From Erythroxylum novogranatense (lineage: Eukaryota > Streptophyta > Magnoliopsida > Malpighiales > Erythroxylaceae), in contig CM057230.1 in NCBI GenBank assembly GCA_029891385.1, positions 54,787,414 to 54,851,413 on the forward strand: a stretch of DNA of 64,000 nucleotides, given 5' to 3'. Below, piece after piece: positions 50,201 through 62,200 of this stretch; within the stretch, counting starts at the first letter, position 1; the number at the start of each line of letters is the position of its first letter. The notes beneath the pieces are model-generated. The model saw nothing but the letters and a program-made list of their open reading frames with translations. It ran no database searches and was not told where the DNA came from. The translations under genes were made by a program, and so were the position numbers.

Positions 50201-53200
50201 AGAAGTATTAAGAAGTATAATGGCCACTAGCGTATACCTTTTTATTCACCAACTACCCATAACGGTGGAGTGTGTCATACCAATGTAAGCACATAACAAG
50301 TCCTTGTTGGGATGGTCTCTCTCCTGCTTATGGGAACCAAACTCTATTATGCTTCAACATTATTCCTTGTTTGCACTTAAGGTCAACTGCCTTCTTGACG
50401 AGGCAGGAAATATTACTGTTGGGCACAGGATCAACTCCAAATCCCTAAACCTCACTCGATCAAGGGTGGAGCCTTTTAACCAAGCTTAGACGTGTTTTAC
50501 CCCTGGGAGGAGTACGAAGTTCGAACAAATTTTTTGTTAGTATTTAGAGAGTATTAATGTAGTTGGCATCAAAAAGGGATTATTTTTATGTTCCTATAAT
50601 TAAGAATCTGTTAGTTTGTTCACAAATGTTGTTTAAAGGTTGTGTCTGTTAGTGTGTTAGTAAATTATGTTTAAAAAAGTGTCTTATATTCTTTCTAAGT
50701 GAAAGCAGTAAAGCAACAAGAGGGACTTTATTCAACCTAAAAATATATACAGATTGAGATCCAGAGCTCTTTCTTAACGAGAGCTTGTTACTTCAAGTTA
50801 ACAAGCTAGGCAGAATAAGGAGGAAATCTTCCAGTCTTAGTGTGCAAGCAAAGAGGGGAGTTCCCACTACAGGGTCCTGTAACTAGATCCAGAACTAGGA
50901 ACCATAACAAATTCCTAAAAAATATGGCCAAACAAAAAACTAAGTCTGAATGTAAAACATCAGCATAATTGGGAGCCACAAGAAAGCACCATAGAAGGGT
51001 CCACTGCAGGTAAAAGAATGTTTATGAAATTCGTGGGGATCACAGGAACCAAAATTGGAGGCAGGAGAATAATGGCAGAAAAGATACGAAGGTTAATATG
51101 ATGCTGAATTTTCACAAGAATGCTACTCAAGAGAAGTGAGCAGACTAACCACAGGAGCAGGTCTTCCGGAGTCTTTAGGATACAGCTTAAAATAACTGAA
51201 AGAATTCCTCTTTGAAAGAAACAATACTCAAAAAAGTATGATACGGTCAAGTAATCAGTTCTCTGACCTGCTGAACATCACAAGATATTTGGAAAACATA
51301 AACTACTCTAAAGACCAGAAACACAGCATCTTAAATGATTGCTGCAGTTTCCTATACGTAAAATATTGTTGGATGATTTTGCCGTGTTTTCCTATGAAAT
51401 GAAAGGAAGGGTCAAGTTGAAAAAGCCACTTAATCATTTGAATCTTTGTTGCAAAGTCTTTTAGAGAGCTCACATGTAGAGAGATTATCCTTCCTTATGG
51501 AAAACTCGGGAATCTCTACTTAATGAAAAGAAAACATCCAAAAGAACAAGACTCAGCAAACCACAAGTTTCAATCCCAATTATGTATAAAAAGTCCTTTT
51601 CACTTACCCTCGACCAAATTGCAGAACCAGCAGCCTTTTCTTGTTGAGACTCACTGAATCTTTCTCTTACAGATTCTATGATGGCACTGATTCCTTCTCT
51701 GCCACAAGAACTGACAACCTCCTCCAGCAAGAGTGCACCTTTCATTAATTATTTTTGAAAAGTAAATCACCATTAAAGCTAATACATTCAGAAAGGGAAG
51801 AACCTAAAAAATGTTTTATAAGATATAAACAAAAGTGGTTCCAAGATAGACTTAGCAGCAATGATGAATGACTATCAGTAATGTTCAGTACCAAAAGATG
51901 GGCTTCAAAGTGCTCACCAGAAATGCGACAGCTATAAGTTACTTCATCCTCATCCGCTACAAATTGGTTGGCATCCATTGACCAATTATGCAACTACAAT
52001 AGTCATGGTGAATATACGATAACGCAAAAAAACCAGCTTGAATACTAATAAATATAACATTAGCATTTCTAAACTTTCAGTGTTATATATGAATGAGAGA
52101 TTATTAGTGAGACATGCTGAGCAAAAAGCCAGCTTTTTCAAATCAAGAACAAATCAATAATTTCCGACAGATGAAGGCAAAGAAAAGTTCTGCTGGCTTT
52201 TCCCAGATGCTTTCTGCAGTACTATGAAAAGAGATATCATATTATGCATATGTTATTATGAGGCATGCTAAACTACACATAAGGATCTGTACCTAGTGCA
52301 TTCGCTTCAGCAAAATTCTAGTTTAACATGGATAAAGGTATGCAAAAGCTAGTCCTCCGTTAAGGCTACAATGTTGTCCATAAAACTCAAGGTTTTATGA
52401 ATGCTATGGTCTTCAATGACAACTAAGGGCCTGTTTATTTCCACTTAAATTTTTTATGTTCTGTTTTCATTTTCAAATTCAATAGAAAATCTATTTATTT
52501 GAGTTTTAATTTCTATTTTTAGCTTTAAATTTCTCTCAGTTTTCATAATTTATGAAAACTATAAAACTAATTTTGTTTTCTATTTTATTTTGTCATAATC
52601 TGATTGTTCATCAACAAATAAATAATGTTTAATATTAATTACTAATAAGAATCATGATTAATATAATTATTTAAAAAATTTTAAAATAAATGTATTTTAA
52701 ATTTAATAACTATTTATTAAATATACTTTAGATTTAAAATATCTTCAAATAAATTTCAAATAAAATTAATTTTAATATATAAATATATAATAAATATTAA
52801 TTTATAAATATACTTTTATTTATTATATTATTTATTTAAATAAAATAAATTTTTTACTAATATTTGTTAATAAATATTATATAAAAATTTAAAAGAAACA
52901 TATTTAATTATTTCATAAAAGTTAATTTATTTTATCTGCTATTTAATTATTATAAACAATAAAAATATAAACATTAACATTAAAAATTAAAAGGTCTTTT
53001 AGAAGAAAAAAAAAGCAACAAAAACTAAAAACTACAATAAAAAATAAAAGTGAAATCAAATAACCCCTAAATAAGTATATTGTGACGCAAATATAACACC
53101 ACAAGAAAATTAAAGTTAAACAGAGTAAATCCAAGAATTTTAATTTAGGGACTTTAGCATAAGGGCAGCCAGGCATAAATAAGAAATCCACTGAAGCGTG

Positions 53201-56200
53201 AATAAAACTGAAGAATATACAAGGTACCATGACGATCAATATAAAGAGTAGCACAAGCATCCAGAAAAAGAGCAAGATACTCATACTTGGTTTTCTGTGA
53301 TTTGTAAGAAGGGAATAGTATGGTACACCAATTCCTTAAGATTATTCTGAACAACCTGCATAAATCAAGTTTTATAATTGTAGTAGTTAAGCATAAACTT
53401 TATAATAAAAAGGAAAAGAAATTATTAAGAGAAACTACACTAAGAAAAGAAAAGTTGATATAGCACCTTTTTTAACTTTGAACAGCCCACAATGGTCAAA
53501 AGAAACTCAAATAGCTGTATCACAAACATTTATGTGTCAGAAACCAAACAGTTTAGATAAAAATGTAAACATACAAGTTTACTATACAATGATATGCAGC
53601 AAAAAGAAACGTTGTACTGTTATGTAAACCCTGCAGCCAATACGTAAGCATATCCCCAGCTGACATAATCTATTTCTTGTAAGAATCCTAACCCGGATAA
53701 CAAGGTTTTTCTTGAATCAGCACAAACCATACATAGTTTTTATGTATTAATGCCAAAGATTCTTAGCCACTAGAAAGAGGTAAAATATTAGTAATTTGGT
53801 GACTGAACTGATTAAAGACACATTATACAAAAACTTGGTTTAATATACTAGTTTAAGAACTATGAAACTATAGAAAATATTTAATTGCACAAGAATCTAT
53901 ACTTGTCAAATCAAGGTTTAAAATGCAAATAACTAATCATTTTAAGGCTAATAAAGGAGTTAAATATATCTGCATAAAATATATAACCTCTAATGTATTA
54001 TGACTAGAATTTTAAAGGTTTTACAGAAGAAATATGATTTTAACAAAGACAACAATTGAAATGAAATTTGAAAAGATTCAGTATTAAACGAGTCAATTAA
54101 ATTGGTAAATTTCTGATAGGTAAATCTTAGAGATTGTATTATTTACGTATAAAGTTGTAAGTACAGCAGTAGTTTCCTCCTGGAAAATATTCCCAGGCCT
54201 ATACAATGTATCAAGATGATAAATCCAATGAATGAATTCCTCTCCCCTCTGTATCAGCTATATACTTCTGTTGTTTACAATCTCTCTATAACAAACTCAC
54301 GATAGCATGCATAACCACCTACCTAAGTGGCAGCAGTGGTCCCTTTCCCCATCTTGCCCCTACAGGTGTAGGAGTGGATGGGCTTGGGCTGAACTATGGG
54401 GCTGAATGCTAACATTTCCCTCCTCCTTAAGAGGCACCTTGTCCTCAAGGTGAATGGAGTTGCCCTTTGATGAATTTTGCATCTTCCCAAGTTGCTTCTT
54501 CTGCTGGTTTGTCTCTCCAATGAACAAGCCTCTGAATAAACAGCCCCCAAATTCATCTCTTTGACCCTCATTCAAGGTTCCCATCTCATCCGGTAGAGTT
54601 CTTCCGATCCTTAAAGCCCACAACAATCCTTCAACTTCCAACTCTTGATGCTTCAAAATTCGTTGCAGTACAAGGGAAGAAGGCATATGCATATTGATTT
54701 CCTGCAAGGTTACTTCAGTATCCCTTCGGTCAAATGTCATACACATGTTTTTATAATCAACCTTCACTACCCCCAATGTTGCAAGCCATGCCATTCCCAA
54801 AATCAGCTCAAACCCTCCTGTATCAAACACATAGGCATTCACCCGAAACTCCTCATTCAGCTCCAACTTAATTCCCTTGCAAAGCCCTTGTGAGAGGGAT
54901 CGACGACCATCCCTCAACTTAACACCAAAAGTTTTGGTTAAAGTGACATTGATACCCATAGCCTGAACCAATCTTCGGGACACAAGATTGTGGCTAGCTC
55001 CACTATCAACCATTATAACAATTGGCAATGCGTTTAACGTAACTATTAAGACCATCGATTTCGGGAGTGAGAATTGATCGCTTCCCAATTCCATGAACTC
55101 CATATAATTGCACACTAACTCCCATTCTTCTTGCTGATCCACTACCACTGGTGCTTCTCGGTGACTTCCTCCCTCGTCTGCGTCATTACCCTCCCATATA
55201 ATTAACCTATATTCTTTGTCTGGGCATCGGTGGAGTGGGCCGAAAGTCTGCCCACACTTAAAGCACAATCCCTTAGCCCTTCTCTCCATCAGTTGTTCGT
55301 AGGTCAAGTTTCTCGTTCCCCTCCATTTCGAGTTCCATGGTCGCTGGCCTTCAATAGAACTGTGACGGTTTTCCTTGGGTAATTCTTTTGCTTCGTTCTT
55401 GGTATTGCCAGCTGCGTGGATTGGTGGGTCTGGACGGTTAGTGCTGGAAATATTTAATCGGTTCCCAAAACTTGAGTGGGAGCTTCCGTGTTTAACTTTT
55501 CCTTCTCCTGGCCGTATCACCCCTTCACCGACTAGCTCTCTCTCTACTTTCCTTGCTATAGAAATTAATCGAGTTCGGGTGGGAGGATCGTGAGTGCGAA
55601 CTCTGTTTTTTACTTCGTCACGTAAACCTCCCAAAAAACAACTCATATACCACTTCTCTGGGAAGTGACCAATCTGCGATGCAACTCTCTCAAATTCATC
55701 GATATACTCATCCACCAAACCAAGTTGGGAGATCGACTTCAATTTTTCTATTGGGTCACCCTCATCCTTCCTCCCATAACGATCGAACAACGATCGTTTG
55801 AATCTCTCCCAAGTCATCCGTGGGTCCAACTCTCGTAAAGTCATGAATCAGTATAACGTCGATCCCTCCATACAAATCTAAACCATGGGTAGACGAAGCT
55901 CAAGAGGGATTTCATGAATCACAAAGTAGGATTCAGCTCTCGTAACCCATGCGAATGGGTCATTCCCGTGGAAAGCAGGGAGGTCGACCCTACGCGCGAC
56001 ATTCCTATATTCCTCCCATGCGCGTTCTGTAGCAGTCGAGGAAGCGTGGTCAACTTGTCGGCGATGCCCAGCTCCTAGCAGTCCATCTGTGGGTCTGTTG
56101 CTGCCGGCGGTAACCGAAGAGAGGTGCTCAACTCTGTCACCACCAGCTGAAGAGGACACATGATGGGTAAACGCCGATGGTTCTTCGCCCATCTTCTGTT

Positions 56201-59200
56201 TTTGTGAGTTTCTGGCCATCAAGGATTGAAACCCATCCCTCATCTCCGACCGTAGCAGATGTTGCGATTTGGCCAGCGTCTCCACGCTAGCCATCAAAGA
56301 GCTTAGCTGCAATTGAAGATCCTTCAAGGTGGTGTCATGCGATTTAATCATTCCCTCTTGTGCTTTGAGAGGGACGATTCTCGCCTCTAAGAGACGCCTC
56401 TCTTAGATACTCAAGCCTCCATTCTAGTTAGCATACAATCTCTACCCTTGGTCTCTCAATGAAAGCACCAATTGATAGGTAAATCTTAGAGATTGTATTA
56501 TTTACATATAAAGTTGTAAGTCTGATGATGGTTTCCTCTGGAAAATATTCCTGTGCCTATACAATGTATCAAGATGATAAATTCAATGAATGAATTCCCT
56601 CTCCCTCTCAGACTATATATACATTGTTTACAATCTATAACAAACTCACGATAGCATGCATAACCACCTGCCTAAGTGGCAGCAGTGGTCCCTTTCCCCA
56701 TCTTGCCCCTACGGGTGTAGGAGTAGATGGGCTTGGGCTGAACTATGGGGCTGAATGCTAACAATTTCACCTGTTCCCAAATTGTAGCTAGTAATTGTTT
56801 TCAGCATGTCTTATCACAACTGGGTTTCAACTTGTTACCAGTTTTGCCAGTCCTATCAGTCAGTCCAGTCCAATTTCGTTAAACCAATTTTATCACCATA
56901 TTTTTGTCAGATTGCTAAAGGAAGGTTAGTTGTATGACTTATGAACCACAAAACTCCCCAAAACATAAGATAAGAGAAAGTAGAGAAAGCAAGTGAAGGC
57001 ACACAAACGTGCACATGCAAACATAAAGGCATGGTCATGCAAAACATAAGGGTATGTCCAAATACCTAAAGAAATAGTCAGTCGTAGCATTTTCTTTTGA
57101 GTTAGAAAAGGAGTTATTTGTTATAATCATTAAAAAGCTAATTGTTGATAACTAAAAAATCATCTCATTGCGAATAGTGAAAATCAACTAAATATTATAA
57201 AATTGATTAAATGACCAATTGCTATTATAGGACATGATGCAAACAAGAGAATTCATCAAGTGAATAAAGTAATATTATTACTTGGATAACAAATGAATCA
57301 AGACTCTTCTCTGAACCATCGGAGTCATATCTACCCTCATAAGGATCCTCTGTACCTTCAACAGATGATCTAATATACACTCTTAAAGATGTCACAAATG
57401 TTTGCCACAAAGGTCCCATAATTACTGCAGAAACAAAGGTTATCAGATGAGTATCTCTAGTCCAAACAAAAATAAGAACAAATAACTCCAGAAAACTAAA
57501 ACTCAAACTTCATAAGAACAAAAGATGGCAAGGTACCCCTAAACTCATTCTCAGCAAGGGTAGGGAAATTCTGAACAAACTGATTTAAGCACTTTAAGAC
57601 CTAATGATCAGAAAAAGTACACAAGTCACTGCATATTCTAATCAATAAACACAACAGAAGATCTCACTAAAACACCAATGTAACCTCCATTCTCATGCTC
57701 CAGTCTTCAGGATCTTCAGGCTGCATTGGCTTTTCTAGGATAACAGAGAACTGATCCATCCAAGCCTTGATCATGGGTGCCATCAAGGCCTTTGGTTTCC
57801 ATCTAAGCATATAAATAATTCAATGTAAAATATACAAACTCAGGGAACCACAATGCAGAAACAAGGTAATGTGTCCATATCATACCTTATATACACCACT
57901 CATAGTTCCAAGAATGGAAGTGCAAGAATACACTATTGAAAGAGCTTTGGCACACAAATACTTGTCATAGATCTGCTCAAGCAAGTCCAAGCAATGCAAG
58001 TGCATATCATCAAATCAGTAATCTTGATTTCCAAGAAGAATCTACCTCAATTACATTCAAACTTTGAATAGATTAGCCTCCACTTAGAAGCCAAAACATA
58101 ACATAGTTTGCCAAAGCTACAGTAACATTTCCTAAAAGCTACATGCCAAATAAACTCGTTCTCCAACATGTCTTCCATAAGTATCTTCTTAATTTCCTTC
58201 TTAGTTATAATGACATTCTGAAAACAATTCTTACCATATTCTCTTATCAGAAAATAGGTTACATCAGAAAAAATAAAACATTAAAATGTAAAGGACTTCA
58301 TTCTTAAGTCTCTAATAGAAACATAACGCTAGCCAGTCACTACGAACTAATATACCTATACTTGATTTTTTTATAAGGTTCCCTTAATTAATTTAATATC
58401 AGGAAGAACAAAAGATGTATTTGCAAATGTATTTAATATTATAGCTTTAGATGGTATGGATCCCATGCTTTAGTTGACAGGGTATATATATGACCTCATG
58501 CATTGCAAGAGCAATATGTGGTCACTGAAACCTTCACATGATACAGTCAACCACAAGAACTGTAAACAATTGAATTAAGTAGAAGCTTCACAAGTTGTGG
58601 GCAACATGTCAAGAGTTAAACAAAAGCTAACCTGAGGAGATGATATAATTTTATGCAAGCATGGGAATAGAACAGGTATAAGGGTTGGCACCAATGTGTC
58701 GTCCAAATCTCCAAAGAGAAAAGCCAGGCATCTTAAAGCTCCATGCACTACAAGATCAAAATAAAAACTGTATTTCCAACTGACTCATAACTTGTCAAAG
58801 AGAATTAACTTTGAAATAGGATGTTGGAAGATATTTAAATCTGACAAGAAAGATATAAAGGCATACTAACAAACCAAGCTTGGTAAATAATCAACAATGT
58901 TTACTAAAGATTTGTATTCATTAGCATAGAAATGTTCTGCTACATTAGCTTTCTCATTTGTTAACATCTTTTTTGAACATGAGCTTTCTCATTCAGAGAA
59001 AAAAAATGTTAGAATACAGACATGTATAGATTCTAAAACTGCCCATAAGTGAAGTTGATATATCATCACCACAGATATCTCAAATGCTTGATTACAGTAA
59101 CCTTTCCTATTAGGATCTTCAGGAGAGAGAGAGGATTATCCTAGAAGGAATTAGTTATAACCGTATGTACCTAGGGAGGTTATAAAAGAGGGGGAATAGA

Positions 59201-62200
59201 AGTAGGAAAAGAGAGGAGAATATTACGAAGAAGATTGTGACAGAAGGATTGTTACCTTCTGAGGAGCAAGATTTGCTCTGGTTAGGGAGAAACAATAGGT
59301 TTCTACACTGTAATGATATATACATTACAGCTATATAGAAATAATATAGATAAAACTCTAGTACTCTGAGACTAGAGCTCTATCAGTGGTCCGACCTGCC
59401 GGATTCAAAGAGAGGGGAGGACCAGCTTTCGGAGGATTTTTTTTAAACAAAAAAAAAACAAATTCAGAGTAACATACCTTCATGCCACCGAAGATGTCAG
59501 ACAGAGTTGAGCTATTGGAATCTCGCATGGCCAGCCTTGAAGCTAGGGTAGAAGAGATGCAGTCATCACTGCGTATGGCCATGGGAGAAATGCAGCGAGC
59601 ATTACTAGTAGAGATGAGTAAAATGTTGGGCAAGCGTCCAAAGGAGGGACAAGGAAGTGAGACGTACGAGAGAAGGCCGAATATGGGTGGTGGAGACAGA
59701 GATCACCAGCGAACGCAGCAGCATGTTCAATCGGAGCATTCGTTGGGCAATATGGAAGAGTACAGGATGTCGGTGAGGAAGGTAGAATTACCCATGTTCG
59801 ATGGGTCTGATCCAGTAGGGTGGATCACCAGAGCAGAAATTTACTTTGAAGTTCATGGAACTTCAGAAGAGGTAAAGATCAAACTGGCGTTATTAAGTAT
59901 AGAGGGATCGACCATTCACTGGTTTAATCTCCTCCGAGAGACTAAAGTGGAACTAACCTGAGGAAAGTTGAAACAAGCTTTAATCGACAGATATGGTGGA
60001 AGGAGATTTGAGAACCCATTTGAGGAGCTCTCTGATTTGCAGCAAACGGGTACGGTGGAGGAATACATCGAGGCCTTCGAGTTCGTGTCTTCTCAGGTAG
60101 GACGCTTACCCGAAGCACAGCTCATGGGGTACTTCATGAGTGGGTTGCGCGATGAGGTCCGACGAAGGGTGTGAACCTTCAGTCCAATCAATAGGGTTCA
60201 GATGATGAGAGTAGCAAGAGCGGTGGAGGAGGAGCTGTACGGTGATCAAAGGGGCTTTGATTCCTCCAACCCACGACCGCGCATCTGGCAGCAAAGAGGA
60301 GCGACTGGTTTCAACCGGGGAGAGACTGGGTTTCAGAGTCGGGGCCAGCCTCTTTATACCGAGTCGGGTTCCTCCAACACGGTGGGCAATGGAGCGGGTA
60401 GCGCAAAGGGCGGATCGGGTCCGACCCAAAACGCGACGGGTCATCGATTTCAGCCGAAATCGTCAACCTCAGACGCCGGTTCTCACCACACGACGCCGAC
60501 CAGACCAGGGAAAGGGACCCGAAGGACCTCCATGGAAGAAAATCGAGGGCTGCGTCATTTATCCTACCATGAGTTAATGGATCGCAAGGCTAAAGGTTTA
60601 TGTTTCCGGTGTGGAGAGGTTTCATCCTCTTCATCAATGTCTTTGAAAAGCAATTACGACTCTTGATCTTGGACGATAACGAGACCTTGGATGAGAATGG
60701 AGAAATTATCGCCTTGGAAGCAGAAACTGAGGAGGGGTCATCAAGTGGCACAAGCTACAGGGGCTGATGCATGCATGGACTGGAGTCTTTTCCTTCACTT
60801 CAGCCTTGAGGACAAGGCTGCTCTTCAAGGAGGCGGCAATGTTAGGATCTTCAGGAGAGAGAGAGGATTATTCTAGAAGGAATTAGTTATAACCGTATGT
60901 AACTAGGGAGGTTATAAAAGAGGGGGAATAGAAGTAGGAAAAGAGAGGAGAATATTACGAAGAAGAGTGTGACAGAAGGATTGTTACCTTCTGAGGAGCA
61001 AGATTTGCTCTGGTTAGGGAGAAACAATAGGTTTCTACACTGTAATGATATATACATTACAGCTATATAGAAATAATATAGATAAAACTCTAGTACTCTG
61101 AGACTAGAGCTCTATCATTTCCACCAAGAAATAGTAAATAAAAGATAATTGGTCCTGTTCAAATTATAGAAATGGATCATAGAATGAGATATTAAATTAG
61201 GCAAACAGAAGCTTGAAGGTTGTTTCTTAATTATTTTGATTCTAGCACAAGTTGGCATCCTGCCAAACTGATACTCTGAATATTGTATGAACCATCTGAG
61301 AGAGCTAAAGAGATTAGCATTCAATACACTTACCTCCATTAATGTTGGTTTGGTTGTTAATTAAATTCAGAAGAGCTGGAAGTAAGTCAGGCCATGCCTC
61401 TGGCCAATCATATGCAGCAATTGATGCTATAGCCATACTAACAGCAGTGCAGATTTTCCTCTGAGAATCATCCAATGAAGCTACAAGTAGTCTGCGTATG
61501 ACTTCCTAAACACATGATGAAAGGGAAGATCAATTCCACCATTTACTTAAAATAGCACTCAAACAACAAGATCCAATATCAGCATTGCAAAAATGTCCTA
61601 ATACAATTTATTCAGTGAAGTTTCCTCTGTTATTTCAAAAGGTTATTGTTCATATATCCCTAACAAAGCCGACTGATTGGATTCAAAAAGCAGTAAATCA
61701 AAATATTTTGCTCAAGGTATTCAGTACTAAATAATCATATTCAGAGCCAGTGGAGAAACAACTTACATACCTTTTCTTCAACTGATACAACTGGATGTTC
61801 AAAGGATTCATCACCTTCCTGCCAGTGTTTCTTAATAAATTGCTTTAGAATAACAGCAGCTAGGTTCCAGTATGTTAAATCTCACAAGAGCAAACAAAAA
61901 CTCTACTGAAATGTAGGTCATACCAACCATCCTCAACAATCAAAATATCAGTTGACTAAAAGGTATATTATCTTCCTTATACAACTCAAAGATTTTTATT
62001 TCGTATCAAAGATATCATCCAACAAACATCTATTTTTGGCTTAAATTTTTTAAAATGGAAGGATAAGTTGAGTACAACGAAAACACATAAATATAACCTC
62101 AAAAAGGATATCTGACGCAATCCTAATGGAAAATCCCTATTTGCCGCAATTTTGCACAGCGCCTCACCAAAACCTTCAGCAAACAAACATTTTTACATAT

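Larger units (their letters stand above)
54114..56763 (-). mobile_element. Gag-protease-only LTR retrotransposon in intron 9
   Basis: Direct LTRs of about 301 bp (54114-54414) and 291 bp (56473-56763) are flanked by perfect ATTTC duplications (54109-54113, 56764-56768). On the minus strand the 5' LTR is followed by ATTGGTGCTTTCATTGAG as primer site, and AAGGAGGAGGGAAA precedes the 3' LTR. The 2.06-kb interior codes for gag, a CCHC knuckle and a protease, then jumps to the polyprotein's final LEDKVPLKEEGNV segment. Reverse transcriptase, RNase H and integrase are missing. It cannot copy itself and would depend on a relative. LTRs differ more than those of the element at 59108, so it is older. 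Confidence 0.93.

Noticed and set aside
54323..54571. 82-residue minus-strand frame
   Set aside because: Alternative frame over the LTR and the gag-protease tail of the intron-9 element.
60106..60577. Open frames on both strands over the gag of the intron-4 element
   Set aside because: Arginine- and proline-rich shadows of the gag linker; no domain of their own.
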